A stretch of 64,000 bases of DNA from Strobilurus pachycystidiatus. Its lineage: Eukaryota > Basidiomycota > Agaricomycetes > Agaricales > Physalacriaceae. Within the stretch, counting starts at the first letter, position 1; the number at the start of each line of letters is the position of its first letter. The DNA is taken from the NCBI GenBank assembly GCA_019915135.1, contig JAHLMK010000003.1:124001-188000 (forward strand). Reading direction: 5' to 3'. Position numbers and translations under genes: made by a program. Shown one piece after another: positions 45,868-58,788 of the stretch. The notes under the pieces are model-generated. The model had not been told where the DNA came from. It did no database searches and worked only from the letters and a program-made list of their open reading frames with translations.

Positions 45868-47004
45868 ATGGCAGTGCCTGTTGAGCTTCTCAATGTCAGA
45901 CGTGTATTCACCGAGGCCACGGATATGTCGCTCTTTGCAAGTGCCAACTTGAGGGTATGTTCTTGTCGTCCGTACGATAATTTGGCTGATAATTATAATC
46001 CACCTCTCAGATTGACGCCTACGAGTATCCTTGGGGACTCCAACGGGGGCAACTCGACGCATTCCTCGAGCGATCCTGTAATCAGCTTCGAAGTAAGTCT
46101 CCGGTCGTCGGTCCTTCTTCAGATGCTTATACTCTACCGATAGTACAGCCTGCGCTGAAAGCCGCCATTGTTGCCAAGAGAGTCGCCCTCATTCCTTCCG
46201 ATGCCCTCATCCAGGGCCTTCGAGACATGCACGAGGAGAATCTTGACCGGCGTCCTATCAGTCAACGGCAGCCGTTCACCGAGGTAAAACTTCTGCCTCT
46301 GTCTAAGCGCATTTTTCTGAATTCATAAGCAGCTCTTTCCTCTCGGGACTTACGAGTACCGGTTGGTTCCCTTGGTGCGGTCTATATCCTTCTACCTTCG
46401 ACATCCGGAAACTGGCAAAGTCTCCCCTCTCAAAAAATCAGTCCCCGGAAAATCAGTGGCACTCGTAACATGCGACGCACACCCCCTCCTCATCCTTGCC
46501 AACGGCTGCTCCGCCGTCACCCCAAAATACAAGCTTTTTCCTGAGCCCATGTTCACCAACCTTGCAGCGATGTACGACGCCTGGTACAGCGTTGTTCCAC
46601 TCGAATTCTTCAAGGGGGCATTTCATGGTCAATTTGGGCGGACTATTCCGCCTGTTCATCGCCGCCACTTCCCGCCTCCTGGGCGACCTGCGTCCTGTAC
46701 TAGTTACAGTTCTCACTCCGAGCCATCCTCGTCCTCATCCTCGTCAGACGATGACTCAGATCGCTCCTCCAAGCGCTCACGGGTCTCGCTTTCAGATAGC
46801 GATTACGACGAACCGGACGTTGGAAAGTGGATGAAAGAATGCGACATCGTATCCTTTGACGCCGATGTGACGAACGAGGATCAGATTGGGGCATACGCGT
46901 CGGAAGTCCCTCGGTCAGTGAAAGAAGCCCTGGAGGCGGCGAAGAAAACGGAAGAAAAATCAGCACCACCGCAAACACGCCCGAAGAGAAAACGAGCTAC
47001 ATAG
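45868..47004 (+). CDS. WGLQ-family protein 3, 326 aa
   Basis: Exons 45868-45954, 46011-46092, 46144-46283 and 46333-47004 (87, 82, 140, 672 nt) give 326 aa. It starts MAVPVELLNVRRVFTEATDM. Motifs are YEYPWGLQRGQ, RVALIPSDALI, TYEYRLVPL, HPLLILANG, FHGQFGRTIPPVHRRHFPP, a Ser-rich acidic linker with KRSRVSL, DEPDVGKWMKEC, and a basic PKRKRAT end. It is the cleanest family member, without transposon insertions, and serves as the reference for splicing genes 1 and 2. It is divergent from H1, its HNH-type relative. Biochemical function is unknown. Confidence 0.82.
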
Positions 47005-47285
47005 TCATCATGTGTCGTCTTGTATATATCATCTATTTTCTTTCTCTCTACCATGAGCCGTTGTAATTGTTCGTTGCCAGTGAGCACCTCCAGGTAATGG
47101 GTGGAAAACTTCTCGAGGCCTCTCTCATTTGATCACACTTACACGACGAGCAAATAAAGGCGGTGTTCCTCTGAGAGGAAGAACCCGCAACCAGATTACT
47201 TTCAAAATTGTCCAGGAATTCTTCACTACTCGAGTACAGTTGTATGAATCAATGCACAATGTTCAAAAAGACCTAAAGTCTCGGT

Positions 47286-49679
47286 CTACATGACCCCAAT
47301 TATCTCGCCTACAACGCTTACGAACGTGCATTGTGGGTCAAACGCCCGTCTTACTTCCGCAAATATGGCGAGACTCTATATTTTTTTTGAGACACAAGCG
47401 CGCTACAAAATTTGAATGCAAACCTCCGGATTTAGGTTCTTCACCGACTGCTTGAAGACAGACCGGGTGTTCTTGGTCCAGTGCGGGCGGACGGGGAACT
47501 ACGTCGTCAACAGGTAAGACGACATTTACGAGCAGAGATTGAGACTTGATTACCTCGTCGATAAGGACCTTCGCGAGGTGTCCGTACCTGTGAAACGTCA
47601 GATCTCAAACGACGGCGTCAAGCGTTCCGACGTCCACCATTCCTCGTTATATCGATGCCGATCTCCCAGTGTCGGCACAAAGGACGGGAAATCGAACATC
47701 ATGGCGCCCTAGATGTAGCGGAGAATACATTGAGCGTCGTTTGACTTGAAAGTCGTAGAGGGTACCTTGGACCAATCGGCGGAATCACCAGCAACTGTCC
47801 GCTCAGTGGTCTGTCCCAGTAGACTATCGAATGGTTTCCCGAACTGGTGGTGTTAGCAATCAAGGAGATGACTGTTCTCTGCGGCACCTTTATGTTGATT
47901 CCGCTATGATGCGAGCGGGTCAGCCGGTGCATGGAGACGATAGAAACGTCTCACACCTTCGATACGTGCTCGTCACCGGCATACCTCTCTCCTGCGCCTC
48001 GTCGAACAGCTCTCGAACCCGCCGTAGCAATTTAGCACCCTGCGTCACTGGAACAGCGAGCTCCAACGTCTTGCCGTGCAGATCATACTCCCACTCCGGC
48101 TTTTGATTAGGGTACAGACCGCCAATCAGCACGTCATACGCTGTACCGTATCCAGGCCATGAAAGGAGTGGAAGGTCCAGGAAACGAGCTGCAATTGTGA
48201 ATATGGACACCTGGGTTCAACGAGTGGCGTACTGTGAAAGTTGGGCGCAGCCCAAACTGAGTAGAAAAGTGCCTCCGCGGCAAAGTTGGGTCCGCTGAAG
48301 TTCTGTCCCGCGTTGAGGAGTCGGAGAGCGGCGTTGCCTTCCGCGGAGGTGACCGAGAACGTTGACTGTGATAACCAATTGAATTTGATGTTGTTGTTGG
48401 TTATCTGAACATACCTGGAAAGCATCTCCGGGGTGCTCGATGTCAACTACCCCGTATGTTCGCAGGTGGAATTTCTTCTTCCCTGTTCTGTTTCGGTTCC
48501 GAGGTTCAATATGCGTAAGACAGCTTTGACGAACCTGGCCACCACTGACCAGATGTCGTTGGGGTCATTTCATGTGAAGATTAGAACCTCTCTTACGCAA
48601 AAGTTTGCAGTCACATAAGGCGCGATCATAGCGTAAATATCGCCATTCAGGACCTCGTCCTCGTCCAGCGTGGTTTGATTAGCATATACCTTGTAGTCAG
48701 ATACTATAGCAATTTCCACCCGCGCGACTATCCCCAGTAGTCCCAAGGACGTCGTTACTGCCAGCCAAGTGGAGTCAGATTGGTTTCGGACGACGTGAAC
48801 CAGATCGCCTACGAAGGTAGATTTAACATCAGTTGAACGTGCAGAGAGGTCAGGAATCACCCTCTCCGTTGATGATGTACATAGACAGGGCGGCGCTCGA
48901 CACCTGAGAGTCCTCGCGCAATGAGGAGCGATGAGAGCCCATGGCAACAGCTCCGCCTCGGAGAACACCTAAGGATAAATGAACACGACGAGATTAATGT
49001 GGGTCGTTACCGATGGTGATGTTCCAATTCACTGGACAGACCGGTCAGCTGAAAGACAGACTATATTGCCAGGAACTTACCGAGCGTATATCCGAGCGCC
49101 GCGCCACGGTCATGTAACCATTCAGCACTTCGTTCAATCATCTCATATGAGCGGTGGAAGTTGAACAGAAACAGACCTACAGTTGCGGGAAAGTCACGCC
49201 AGCTTCTACGAGCACGCTTCCTGTGCCCTGCCTGGTTAGTTTGAGATCACTGATCCTGTTTACGGCGTCGGTTTTGATGATGACGGTGCTGGGATCATCA
49301 GAACACATCGTGTCATCTATGAAGCGACGCGTGAGGGGAATTCAGCGTGGAGAAAAACGTTTCGAACTCACACCACATAGGACCGTTCTGTACGCGCCAT
49401 TAAGATCTGAGGAAAACGAGCGACTGCTTCACGTACCCCACTAGCACGAACACGTTCACCTCGACTACTTGCCTCTTTCACGATGCCTGCCATCTCGTCC
49501 ACGGTTGCTGGACGATAGACGCGAGACACGCTGTTGCAAGCGGGAAATCCCGGGCCATCGAAAGTGTTGTACGGTCCAGGCGCCAAAAAAGAGTTCTGAT
49601 TGGAGGCGGATAACATCAAGCGCGAACTTGCGAGACCCAACAAGAGAAGCGGAAGAATGTTGCTGTGAGCGCGAATCAT
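47286..49679 (-). CDS. Secreted flavin-dependent lactone-oxidase-type enzyme, 529 aa, 17 exons
   Basis: Seventeen exons with closed phases, from 49679-49437 to 47375-47286, total 529 aa. A hydrophobic signal peptide (NILPLLLLGLA) leads into an FAD-binding PCMH-type domain (PATVDEMAGIVKEASS, WLHDRGAALGYTL, GLLGIVARVEIAI). The C-terminal half fits the ALO family: KKKFHLRTYGVVDIE, TSTYRSGINIK, ADWSKGAMMFDFPSF, PVRPHWTKNTRSV and the end FDPQCTFVSVVGEIIGVM. Likely oxidises a sugar lactone or polyol using O2. Exons of 16, 21, 10 and 16 nt (49387-49372, 49031-49011, 48544-48535, 47902-47887) are inferred from frame and family motifs. The segment where relatives carry the flavin-linking His reads GNGPMWYDT, without His. 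Confidence 0.78.
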
Positions 49680-50845
49680 GATGACCGTTTGAATGAGACG
49701 TCAAACGGAATGACAAATCATGATGGCGGTGTCTACAAACCGATCTCGGCCTATGCCCCGCCACTGACCTCCCGCAGCCCGCATTCGAGTTTCGATGGCT
49801 AACACTATCATCGGTAGGTGTGGATGATACCGTATGCATTGTACATAAGAATTGAAGAGCTTGATACTTGGTAGCCATATCGAGCCACATTCCCAGGTCA
49901 AGGCCCGTCGAGAGCGACCTCATCATATTTATGTATCATTGTATGGGGCCCCATGGTGATAAAATACCGCGGCGATATCCTGGAGCAGGGTGTCGACGCA
50001 GTGGTCCGAGCCTCTGAAGAGGCTAGTCGGAGTCGCAGCGTACATTCATGATTTCATAATATCCTCTCAACTCAAGTATCACGGACATCCTTTTTACAGA
50101 CCTTATTCAGCAGGAGTGGACCCGAATGAATTTGAGTGTGTAGATACTTGCGAAACACGAGGGTAGGAAACTCAAACGTTCGGGTGCCAAGCCGGCAATC
50201 ACATCGGCATTTTTAATGGGAGTCTTCCCACGTGTTGACTTCGGCAAATTTTTCTCAGCGCCGCGAAATCTTGCCTTCAACCTTCATCGACGACTGGCGG
50301 AAAGCGACACGCACCAATCGATACGTCAAGGACAAGTGTTCATATCTCTGCCAGTGCCGCGCATGGTGAAATTGACGTCGATAAACGCATCCGGCTCGCT
50401 AGCCGTTGGTGTCATTCAATCTACGAATGGCACCGCACACGTTGGGATCGATGATATGCGTAGAGTCGTGGACATTCTACTCTGGTACTCAGAAATATAT
50501 TCTGACATACTTACGGACTTTTTTGCGCGCTCACCCTCATAGTTCCCTGTACTTGACTTTTGCGATCTTGTTCAGTAAGTCGTCTCTGTGAAATCTTTCA
50601 CGTATATCAGGAAACGGGTATGGCTCAAGAGATCGCATAATTTCATGATTGTTTCATGTATTATTGGTCTCCACTATCATATGAACGGTCGACCGCTAAC
50701 ACTGCACTCCCCCAGGTCCTTTTAAGTCGTACTCGAGAACGAGGCTTCCCAATATATCTCTTCCTTCCTATCGCTCTTTGGTGAGTGCACGACTGCATCT
50801 CTGCTTCTGTGACCCACATTGCCACATAGTAACCATTTAGTAGCA
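49680..50845. other. Intergenic, divergent promoters
   Basis: Separates the divergent flavin oxidase and bestrophin genes. A plus-strand frame at 50216-50542 (108 codons) has no recognisable motif or intron context; I do not call it a gene. Confidence 0.4.
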
Positions 50846-52717
50846 ATGCCGACTGCCAACCCCATGTTTCGAGGGAAATGGACCAAGGAGAAATTCTGCG
50901 CAACAGTAATCAACGACATATGGCCCGGTGTCACCTTCTATACCGCGATTGCTGCAGGTGAGTGGGTTTTCCATCGTGGCTTTCAGATATTGGTACTAAT
51001 GCGTGCTTCCAGCGGTCACCGTTGTCTCCAGCCAAACGCCTTACTCACTCGTCATCAATTCCAAGCTCTTGACAGTGCTGGGAACGGTTTTGGGCCTGGT
51101 CATTTCTTTTAGAACCTCGTCAGCTTATGAGCGGTTAGTTGGCTCACCATTCTCTGCGAGCCGCTTCTTACCAGAATACAGGTATCAAGAAGGCGATAAA
51201 CTATGGACCAAGATAATCGCTAATTCGAGGAACTTGGCTCAACTCGTATGCTCGCTTACCTTCAGGGCGCGCGGCTCCTTCATTTTTCTCAGATCTGGAT
51301 ACACGTTCCCATCGAGCGTTCCCAGAAGGGAGGGATCCCTCAGAGCAGCCTCCAAAACATCATCGAAAAGAAAAGTATGATCAACGTCATTCAAGCTTTC
51401 TCGGTCTCTGTCAAGGTCTCATTCTCCCACCTCAAGCTTGACGCTGATGAACTGATATCTCACCCGCAGCACTTTCTTCGCGGTGAAAATGGCGTGTATT
51501 ATCAAGACCTCTACCCTCTCATCTGCTTTCTGCCCCACTACGCCATCGCAGACGCCGCTATCCACGAGATGCTGCCGCTCTGGGAGGCCTCCGAGGACGG
51601 CGAACACCCACTACAGGCAAAGCATGCCCGTTCGTTTTCATCTACATCCACGGACGCGTCCATGCTGATCAAGGAACCGGACTCACCTGCGGTCTCGCTC
51701 TGGAGCCTAACTCGCAGCGCCCCACGCAGCAAGACATTCGATCCCGAAATGGCCCTTGCCATTGTTCAAACCCACCGTCCGCTTAGACCAGCATACAGCC
51801 CTCCCCGTACGACGGTGTATGATTACTTCCCGTTCCTCCTCATCTTCAAGTGGATGTGGAAGAAGGTCACCGGCGACAAGAAGAGTGTCCTTGAGGGGGA
51901 GAGGCGTGACGCGTTAGGGAGAAAGATTAGCCCGATTGTGGGAGACAGTAACGTCCCGTTGGAGATCACGAACCATCTCTCCAGTTACGTTGCATGTACG
52001 CCGTACCTTCGATCCCGTTTTGGATCGTGACGCTGACAACGCTGCCCAGTCCTCTTGCGTGAAAATCTGCTGGCCGGATCCATTGCCGGCAGTATCGTCG
52101 ATTGTATCACTTACCTACACGATGCGCTACATGCCCTAGAGCGCATTGCCAACAACCCACTTCCCTTCGCATACCAGACACATCTACGTATGTCAGTATG
52201 GATGTATCTGTTCCTCCTTCCGGTGAGTCCCGTCGGTTGTCAAAGGTCAATCGAGCCTTACGCATCTTCAGTTTCAACTCTACGACAGTTTTCACTACCT
52301 CACGATCCCCGGCACCGCGTTCTCGGCCTTCCTCCTGCTCGGGCTCTTGGAGATCGGGAATGAGATGTATGTCCTACTTCCCACTTCGCCTTGCCGATAT
52401 CCCGCTGACTGCGAACCGACAGTGAGAATCCCTTCAACTACGATGGCAACGACCTTGATCTCGACGAGTTCTGTCTCGCCATTCAGCGTGATCTCCAAGA
52501 GATCACTGCGAACCCTCCCCTCGAGCCGTCCAGCTTCGTATTCTCGGCGTGGAACCAGCCTTTCGTACCAGCGGATAGGCGTACAGCCGAGGAGCTAGTG
52601 AAGGGCAAAACAGAATATGGGCATGCCCAAGTTGGAAGTAAAGGCTTCGACAACGTCACGAGAACACTCTTGAAAAGCTGGAGGGAGGTCGAGGCAATGA
52701 CCAGAGACACGAAGTGA
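50846..52717 (+). CDS. Bestrophin/UPF0187-family anion channel, 502 aa
   Basis: Eight exons (50846-50957, 51013-51133, 51182-51245, 51293-51415, 51470-51995, 52050-52222, 52272-52366, 52423-52717) close in phase to 502 aa. Family signatures in order: MFRGKWTKEKF, FYTAIAA, TVLGTVLGLVISFRTSSAYE, YQEGDKLWTKII, HLRMSVWMYLFLLPFQLYD, LLGLLEIGNEIENPF and NYDGNDLDLDEFCLAI, which is the acidic segment that in animal bestrophins forms the calcium clasp. Expected to be an anion-selective pentameric channel in a cellular membrane. A non-conserved 180-residue loop between helices 2 and 3 contains Ser-rich sequence. The start is the first ATG in frame before the conserved N-terminus. Confidence 0.88.
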
Positions 52718-53088
52718 CTCGCCTGACGAGGTGATGGCAGACGAAGTGAGCATGCTCGTCGCCTCAAATCAAGCCCCGGAACCCAACTATATTCTAATTA
52801 TGTCAATGTCGAGTTACACGGTAATCTATCATTCTTAGACGCACTATCCAACTGGAAATAATGTATACTTCTCATTACTTGCCGACTAGGATATGTGTGG
52901 TACATGAAAGAAGGAGTGTAGCAAAAGATTCGATGGTAGGTAAGGAGAGACGGCACAAGGTCCCATCGATGTATCAACTTAATCAAGCGGTGTCATGGCC
53001 CTTAGGTAGGAGGTGCCAGTTCAGACTTCTTGTTGTGCAACGCGATGGTCACTGGGTGAAGCAATGACAGTCACATCGGATTTGTTGC
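52718..53088. other. Intergenic between convergent genes
   Basis: Short region between the ends of the bestrophin and the DUF6534-like gene; nothing coding seen. Confidence 0.4.
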
Positions 53089-54934
53089 TCAATGAACTTC
53101 GGCCCTATCATCATCGACATGAGTAAACCGCTCTCTTGACAGTGGACGGACAGTACAAACCGGGGTGTAGATACTTCCTGGGAGCGTGAGATTGATTGTC
53201 GTACGTCCGAGATGGGACTCGGAAGCATCAACGCCATCCGGACAAGGCGACCTCAACGAAGTATTGAACATCGAGTCAGTGACCGCTGCGTCCAGCCGCT
53301 GACGAAGATTGGGCCGTGTGTTGAGGCTATCCACGGTTTGTGCCTCGGTCTCTCGCGTAGTCTCATAATCAGCAATGTACTCACAAGGCAACTATATAAT
53401 AAATGAGTTCACCACGCACTGAAGAGCGAATATAGATAAACGCGCACTCATGGTAATGACATAGAGCTTGTTCATACATAGATGAATCGGCATCCTATGA
53501 CGGGACGTCAGCGGCGCGTAGTTAGAATTCGCGCAACACTTACCAGCTCTGTTTCTGGTGATCCACGGGGAAGAGTATGACGATCAGCGTCTGCGCGACA
53601 GTGACAAGAATTCCTCTGGATATCGTGTACGTTGCCAGCTTGTGAAGCACGCCATCCGTCCTAAGGTGACATAATCAGGAATTGTAGTGCATGAGGGCGA
53701 AGTGACACCCACCGTCTCACTCCCGTCTTAGAGCGTGAAAGACGGATCGAAAGGGAAAGAGTGATAAGGATGTCTGCGACAGCCGATGTTGCCGACAACA
53801 TGGTCGCTTCCAGCTGTGTGAGATCAGTACTAACTCTGAGGAGCGGAAGTGACGTTCAACAACCTCCTTACGCTTCGTTTCGAAGAGCTCGACGCTGGGA
53901 CTTAATGTCAAGTCAATCAGTGCAGCTACAGCAAGGTATGATAAGTACGTGGCAACGACGACGACAAAGGCAAACGTACTGAGTCCTATGGCTGAACGGA
54001 TACGGAGTCAAAAGGACGTGAATGTCCGGTTTAGGGGGCAACAAACCAAAACTCGCAAGCGCGAAAAAGAGCTGATTATCTGGCATCAGACAGCGAGGGC
54101 AAGCGGAGCAAGAGTCCATACAATCAGTCCCGGCACGATCCGTGTCTTTCGGTTGACTGGAGGGAAACAGATCGGCATCGAATGCGGCAGAGAATTTGAA
54201 AGTGAGGAGGAACTCACATTTGTAGATTTTTTGTGCAAAGTACACTTCGACGCTGCGCTGTGTGAGCTCTCACGTCTCTTGTAATACAGGGGAGTAGCTG
54301 ACATCAAGACAATAACGATCGTGAGCAGAAGCTCCATGTTGAGGAGGCTACCCATAGGAATCAGAACGGTAGATCCCGGAGAGCGTGAACGGTAGCGCAC
54401 AACGGTTCCGTTTCGAGGATCTGCAGGTTTCCAAAATTTTGGATCTGATTACGAATACTCAATATGGTCCGGAAGGCCGACGAAGAATACTCACAAAGTA
54501 GAGGTGCATGACCTGTGTGGTCAGACACGTCGAAGCAATGTCCATGCAGCTGGGGGAAGATGTAGACATGAAGTTGTCAAAATGGCGAAAGAGTCTCACA
54601 CAAGGCTCGCAACCTGTGACGGCAACGGCGAGGATGAGTTCCCGAACGAGGAGAAAGATCGGCGTAACCTACGAGTAGGCGCATAGGCCAGCCATCCGAG
54701 TTTGTGTTGACGTAGATCCATCCTTGCATGATCGATACTCCGAGAAGACTGTAACAGTCTCACGACGGGTGTTGTTCGAGTGGAAGAAACGCACATGGTA
54801 GAAAGAACGTATCCTGCGCGACGGACACCGATATCAGGCAAATCACGGAATCGACTGGAGTGGAACGTTTTACCATAGAAAAAGCCATCTTCGTGGTCAG
54901 ACAGGTCGACTCGCATGGCGGCGAGGAAGGCCAT
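53089..54934 (-). CDS. DUF6534-like multi-pass membrane protein, apparent frameshift
   Basis: Exons 54934-54874, 54813-54795 and one from 54748 are clear (FFYG, YVLST, LGVSIMQGWIYVNTNSDGW). Later exons carry LTTQVMHLYF, IGLSTFAFVVVVATYLSYLA, SATSAVADILITLSLSIRLS, KLATYTISRGILVTVAQTL and MNKLYVITMSARLS, the order expected of fungal DUF6534 seven-helix proteins, and end near 53089. After MRLLV (about 54670) the family-like sequence continues in another frame (IFLLVRELILAVAV), so there is either a one-base shift or an intron I could not place. The middle section (54.08-54.42 kb) is also unresolved. It could be a recent pseudogene. Confidence 0.55.
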
Positions 54935-56093
54935 GGTGTGGTCCGGGGAAACTTCAAGATTGCTTCGCTTCCTTCAAGTCGGCGGCCAGCTTTATATCGC
55001 TCCACCACATAATGCGTTCCTGTGGTCTCCAATGTTCTCCCCTCTTTCACGACATTCTATACGAAGGCCCCGTGGGTCATATGGCGGAGTGGCGATTCTG
55101 TCCCCCCGACAACATCGCAAAGTGTGTCTACTTTGTCGAGAAGAAGCAGCCTGAAATAAGCGAAGTCAACAGAAGAGTAATTTACCTCGTGTGGATTGAT
55201 ATACGGAGGTCACAATTGCCCATCGTCGCGTCTGCGCGCCAGTTTTGCCACCTGTCAACTGTCAAATGTTCCCATCATCACTGTTCAAGAATCAGCCGGA
55301 TCTAAATTCATCGCCGGTTCACGCACGTATTTGCCTGCATTCGTGGCGCTTGAATCGTCCTCCTTTTGCCGTCGTCAGCATGAGAAGACCGAGCCACAAG
55401 AAAGATGGGCAGAGTGGCAAGTCTTGCCGCGATGGCCGCGTTGCTAGCACGAGGCAGTCATCAGCCGGTCCTTTCGAAGTGACGATCCACGTTTAGAAAC
55501 ACCTCGTTGCTGGATGTATGCGGCCAAATGAACTACGAGGGACAGGTTCAACTCGTTCAAGTCATATGTGTCGGCCGATATGCAGTATGCGTCGACATCG
55601 GAGCAGATGCCACCGACCATGATAGAACACGAGGCCGCGGAACGAGTGCAAAAAGAAGATCGATCAAGGGCAAGCATTCGTAAAGCAGAGTCCTGCAATA
55701 GAGAGAGTGGAAGACACGGATGGAAGGGATCGGAAAGATATGGATCCTCGCCGCAACTCGGCGATCAAACAGGTAATCCGTAGCTACACGTCACCATGCC
55801 CGGGCCGTGCCTCCTTGACTCTTCTTCGCCCGGATCCGCGAAGAGGGGCTGCAAAGATTCGTGCAATGTTTGTCTGAGGACGCGATGAAATCGAGGGTTC
55901 TGCACGTCAAGACATGTGCTTTGTGCACCTGGACAGTGGCAGTGCGTACATAGAGCGCACAGACTCCTGCGATGGTGATGTAGAGGGAAAGAGCGGCGTC
56001 AGCACCTATCATGGAACTTAACGATAATACTCAGGGCTAGTTCAGCGGCGAGAAGAGTAAAAGTGTATGTATAAAATAACTAGTGCAATTCTG
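54935..56093 (-). other. Possible fragments of a membrane-protein gene
   Basis: Minus-strand frames at 56012-55791 (ALSLYITIAGVCALYV) and 55698-55444 contain hydrophobic stretches, but I could not join them into a spliced gene, and stops interrupt every frame. It may be a decayed neighbour of the DUF6534-like gene. Nothing else is seen. Confidence 0.25.
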
Positions 56094-57228
56094 CTATGCG
56101 GCTCTCTTTCGTTTTGTACTGGGCTTGGACGGTACAGTGGCTGCCCTACCAGGTGAATTCTCCGTCGCCTTCAACACATCCTCCAACGACCTCGACACCT
56201 CCAATGAATACGAGCCGATAACTTGCTCGTCTGCAATACACGACTGAAACTCGGTCGGTTTACACTCCGAAATCCACTTCCCAACGTCCGGAACCTCCTC
56301 ATCTTCAGTGTCATAGGATAGGCGCGAGCGTTTCGACGACCTATTCGAGTCCGAATCACTGGATGAATACGTGGACACAGAGTGTGTGAGTTCCGGGATC
56401 GTTGACGGTTCCGGCCTGGAGAACTCGTCCCGGTAGTTGATGGGGATAGACCGTCCAAATTGGCCTTTGAAGGCGCCAGCGTCACGGTAAAAGGCGCGGC
56501 ACGGCGGGAAGGGCCAAGGGAAGTAGATTCGAACAAGGGTTTCATAGAGTGTGGGTTCGAATAAGCCCCGGTGGCGACAGACGTGCGGGGAGCCGTAGGC
56601 GAGGACAAAGAGGGGATGAATGTCAGCAGATATCGTAAATCCGTGATTCGATTTGAGCTTTAGTTTGGTTGACGTGATACGACCGGTCGACGGATTTTTG
56701 GAATGAATGGTAACATTTCGCATCATGGGTAGAAGCCGATACTGGTACGTTCCGAAGGGCAGTTTCTGCTGAAACAATATATCAGCGCTGTACAACAGAA
56801 AAATACCGATACACGAACCTCGAGGAAGTTCTGTCTGCCTTGAAGGGGTGCCTTACGGTTAGATTGCTGAAGAGCACGTACGGCTGAAAGTACGTCATCC
56901 TCGGGAATGATAACGAGCTTGTCCTCCTCAAGAGCCTTTTTCAGAGACGCTTGGACTGCGAGGGTGAGAGGCGAATCGGAATGCGCAATACAACATTTAA
57001 CACTTACTGTCGGCGTGGTTGGCATGGTGATCAAAGTAAGCATTTATGTCACTGCGATCAAGCCCCCAAGACAGCTCGAAGCCATCGAGCTTGCCAGTAC
57101 ATGAGCGCGACGTCGACGAAGAAGAAAACATAGCAAACCTGTATATCGTCGGGAGACAAGAGTGTGAGATCCTGAGTGTTTTTGTTGAACAACTTGTTGA
57201 CGTTGATGTAATCGATGCTCGGAGCCAT
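56094..57228 (-). CDS. WGLQ-family protein 4, 326 aa
   Basis: Exons 57228-57139, 57089-57008, 56955-56819 and 56765-56094 (90, 82, 137, 672 nt) give 326 aa. It starts MAPSIDYINVNKLFNKNTQD. The WGLQ motif reads FELSWGLDRSDINAYF; other motifs are LVIIPEDDVLSAV, LPFGTYQYRLLP, HPLFVLAYG, FKGQFGRSIPI, EVPDVGKWISEC and a KRKRAA end. It belongs with gene 5 to a subgroup distinct from genes 1-3 and lies 0.43 kb from it in tandem. Function unknown. Confidence 0.8.
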
Positions 57229-57662
57229 TGCACGAGAAGACAGAGCGGCAGCCGAGATGATGGGGTAAGGGAAGACCGCTGGTCTCTTGAATTGACGACA
57301 CAAAAGCCGTAGTCACGTGCTGCTTTGGTTTGCTTGCCAATGCCATTGCCATTGCCATTGCCAGAGCAGTGAATGACCACGCCGCGCCTCCCAGAATCCT
57401 CTTCGCAGAGAAGACGCTGAAATCCACCGGAATGTGGAGGAAGTATGCGGCGGATCACAGACTGAGCGCTATGGAGGAGGCGAGGTGAAGTAACAGTGAG
57501 GACGTATGCAGAACTCACGCTGTCAGAGTCCTGCAATAATTAGTGAGATAGACGGAGAGATGCGCGGACATGCCCTAGACAAGGCCACTCGGTCATCAAG
57601 ATGAGTTCAACGACAATGACGAGAAGAGTGTGTGTCTATAATTGTGAACTACTGGTATTCCT
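57229..57662. other. Spacer between tandem WGLQ-family genes
   Basis: Contains the promoter of gene 4 and the 3' end region of gene 5. A short GCCATT tandem repeat lies at about 57340-57360. No gene. Confidence 0.4.
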
Positions 57663-58788
57663 CTACGCGGCTCTCTTTCGTTTTATACTGGGCTTCGATG
57701 GTACAGTGACTGCCCTACCAGGTAAATTCTCCGTCGCCTTCAACACATCCTCCAACGATCTCGAAACCTCCAATGAGTACGAGCCGATGACTTTCTCGTC
57801 TGCTATGCACGGCTGAAACTCAGTCGGTTTGCACTCCAGTAGCCACTTCCCAACGTCGGGAACCTCCTCGTCTTCGCTGTCAAGAGACAGGCGCGAGCGT
57901 TTCGAGGACCTATCCGAGTCCAAATCACTGGACGAGTACGTCGACACAGAGTGTGTCAGTTCCGGAATCGCTGCCGGTTCATGACCAGGAAACTCCTTCC
58001 GACAATGGATGGGGATGGACCGTCCGAATTGTCCTCTAAAAGCTCCAGCGTCGTGATAGAATTCCCGGCAAGGCGGGAAAGGCCAAGGAACATAGATTCG
58101 GATAAGGGTTTCGTAGAGGGAGGGTTCAAACAGGTCTCTTTGGCGAAGAACGTGGCGGGATCCATTGGCGAGGACAAAAAGGGGATGAACGTCAGCCGAT
58201 ATGGTGTAAGTGCGACTCGAGTGAAGTTTGAGTTTGGTAGCAGTGATACGGCCGGTCGACAGATTTCGGGAATGAATGGATATGCTTCGCTTCTTGGGTA
58301 TAAGTCGATACCGGTATGTTCCAAAGGGCAGTTTCTGCCAAAGATACATCAACAATATATATGAAGGAAAGACTGATAAACGAACTTCGAGGAAGTTCTG
58401 TCTGTCGTGCAGAGGTGCCTTATGGTTGAATTGCTGGAGGGCACGTACGACTGACAGTACATCGTCATCGGGGATCAGGACGAGCCTGCCCTCTGTAAGA
58501 GCCTTGCCTAGTGACCTTTGGACTGGAAGCACAATGAGCGGCGACCCGAAATCCAAAGTGTACCACTTACTGTCAATGTGATTGGCGGGATGATGAAAGT
58601 AGGCGTTGATGTCGCCGCGATTGAGACCCCAAGAGAGCTCGAAACCATCGAGCTAGCCCGTACATTAGCGCGACGGCAAAGAAGAGGAAAATATTGCAAA
58701 CCTGTCTATCGTCGGGTGACAAGAGTGTGAAATCTTCAGTGTCCTTGAACGATTTGTTGACGTTAATGTTTTCAATGCTAGGCAACAT
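57663..58788 (-). CDS. WGLQ-family protein 5, 325 aa
   Basis: Exons 58788-58702, 58652-58571, 58522-58386 and 58334-57663 (87, 82, 137, 672 nt) give 325 aa. Motifs are FELSWGLNRGDINAYF, LVLIPDDDVLSVV, LPFGTYRYRLIP, HPLFVLANG, FRGQFGRSIPIHCR, EVPDVGKWLLEC, and a basic KRKRAA end. It is a tandem duplicate of gene 4, differing mostly by substitutions. All splice sites are GT-AG. Confidence 0.82.

Noticed and set aside
50216..50542. 108-codon plus-strand frame
   Set aside because: No motif, paralogue or splice context; it lies in the divergent promoter region of two solid genes.
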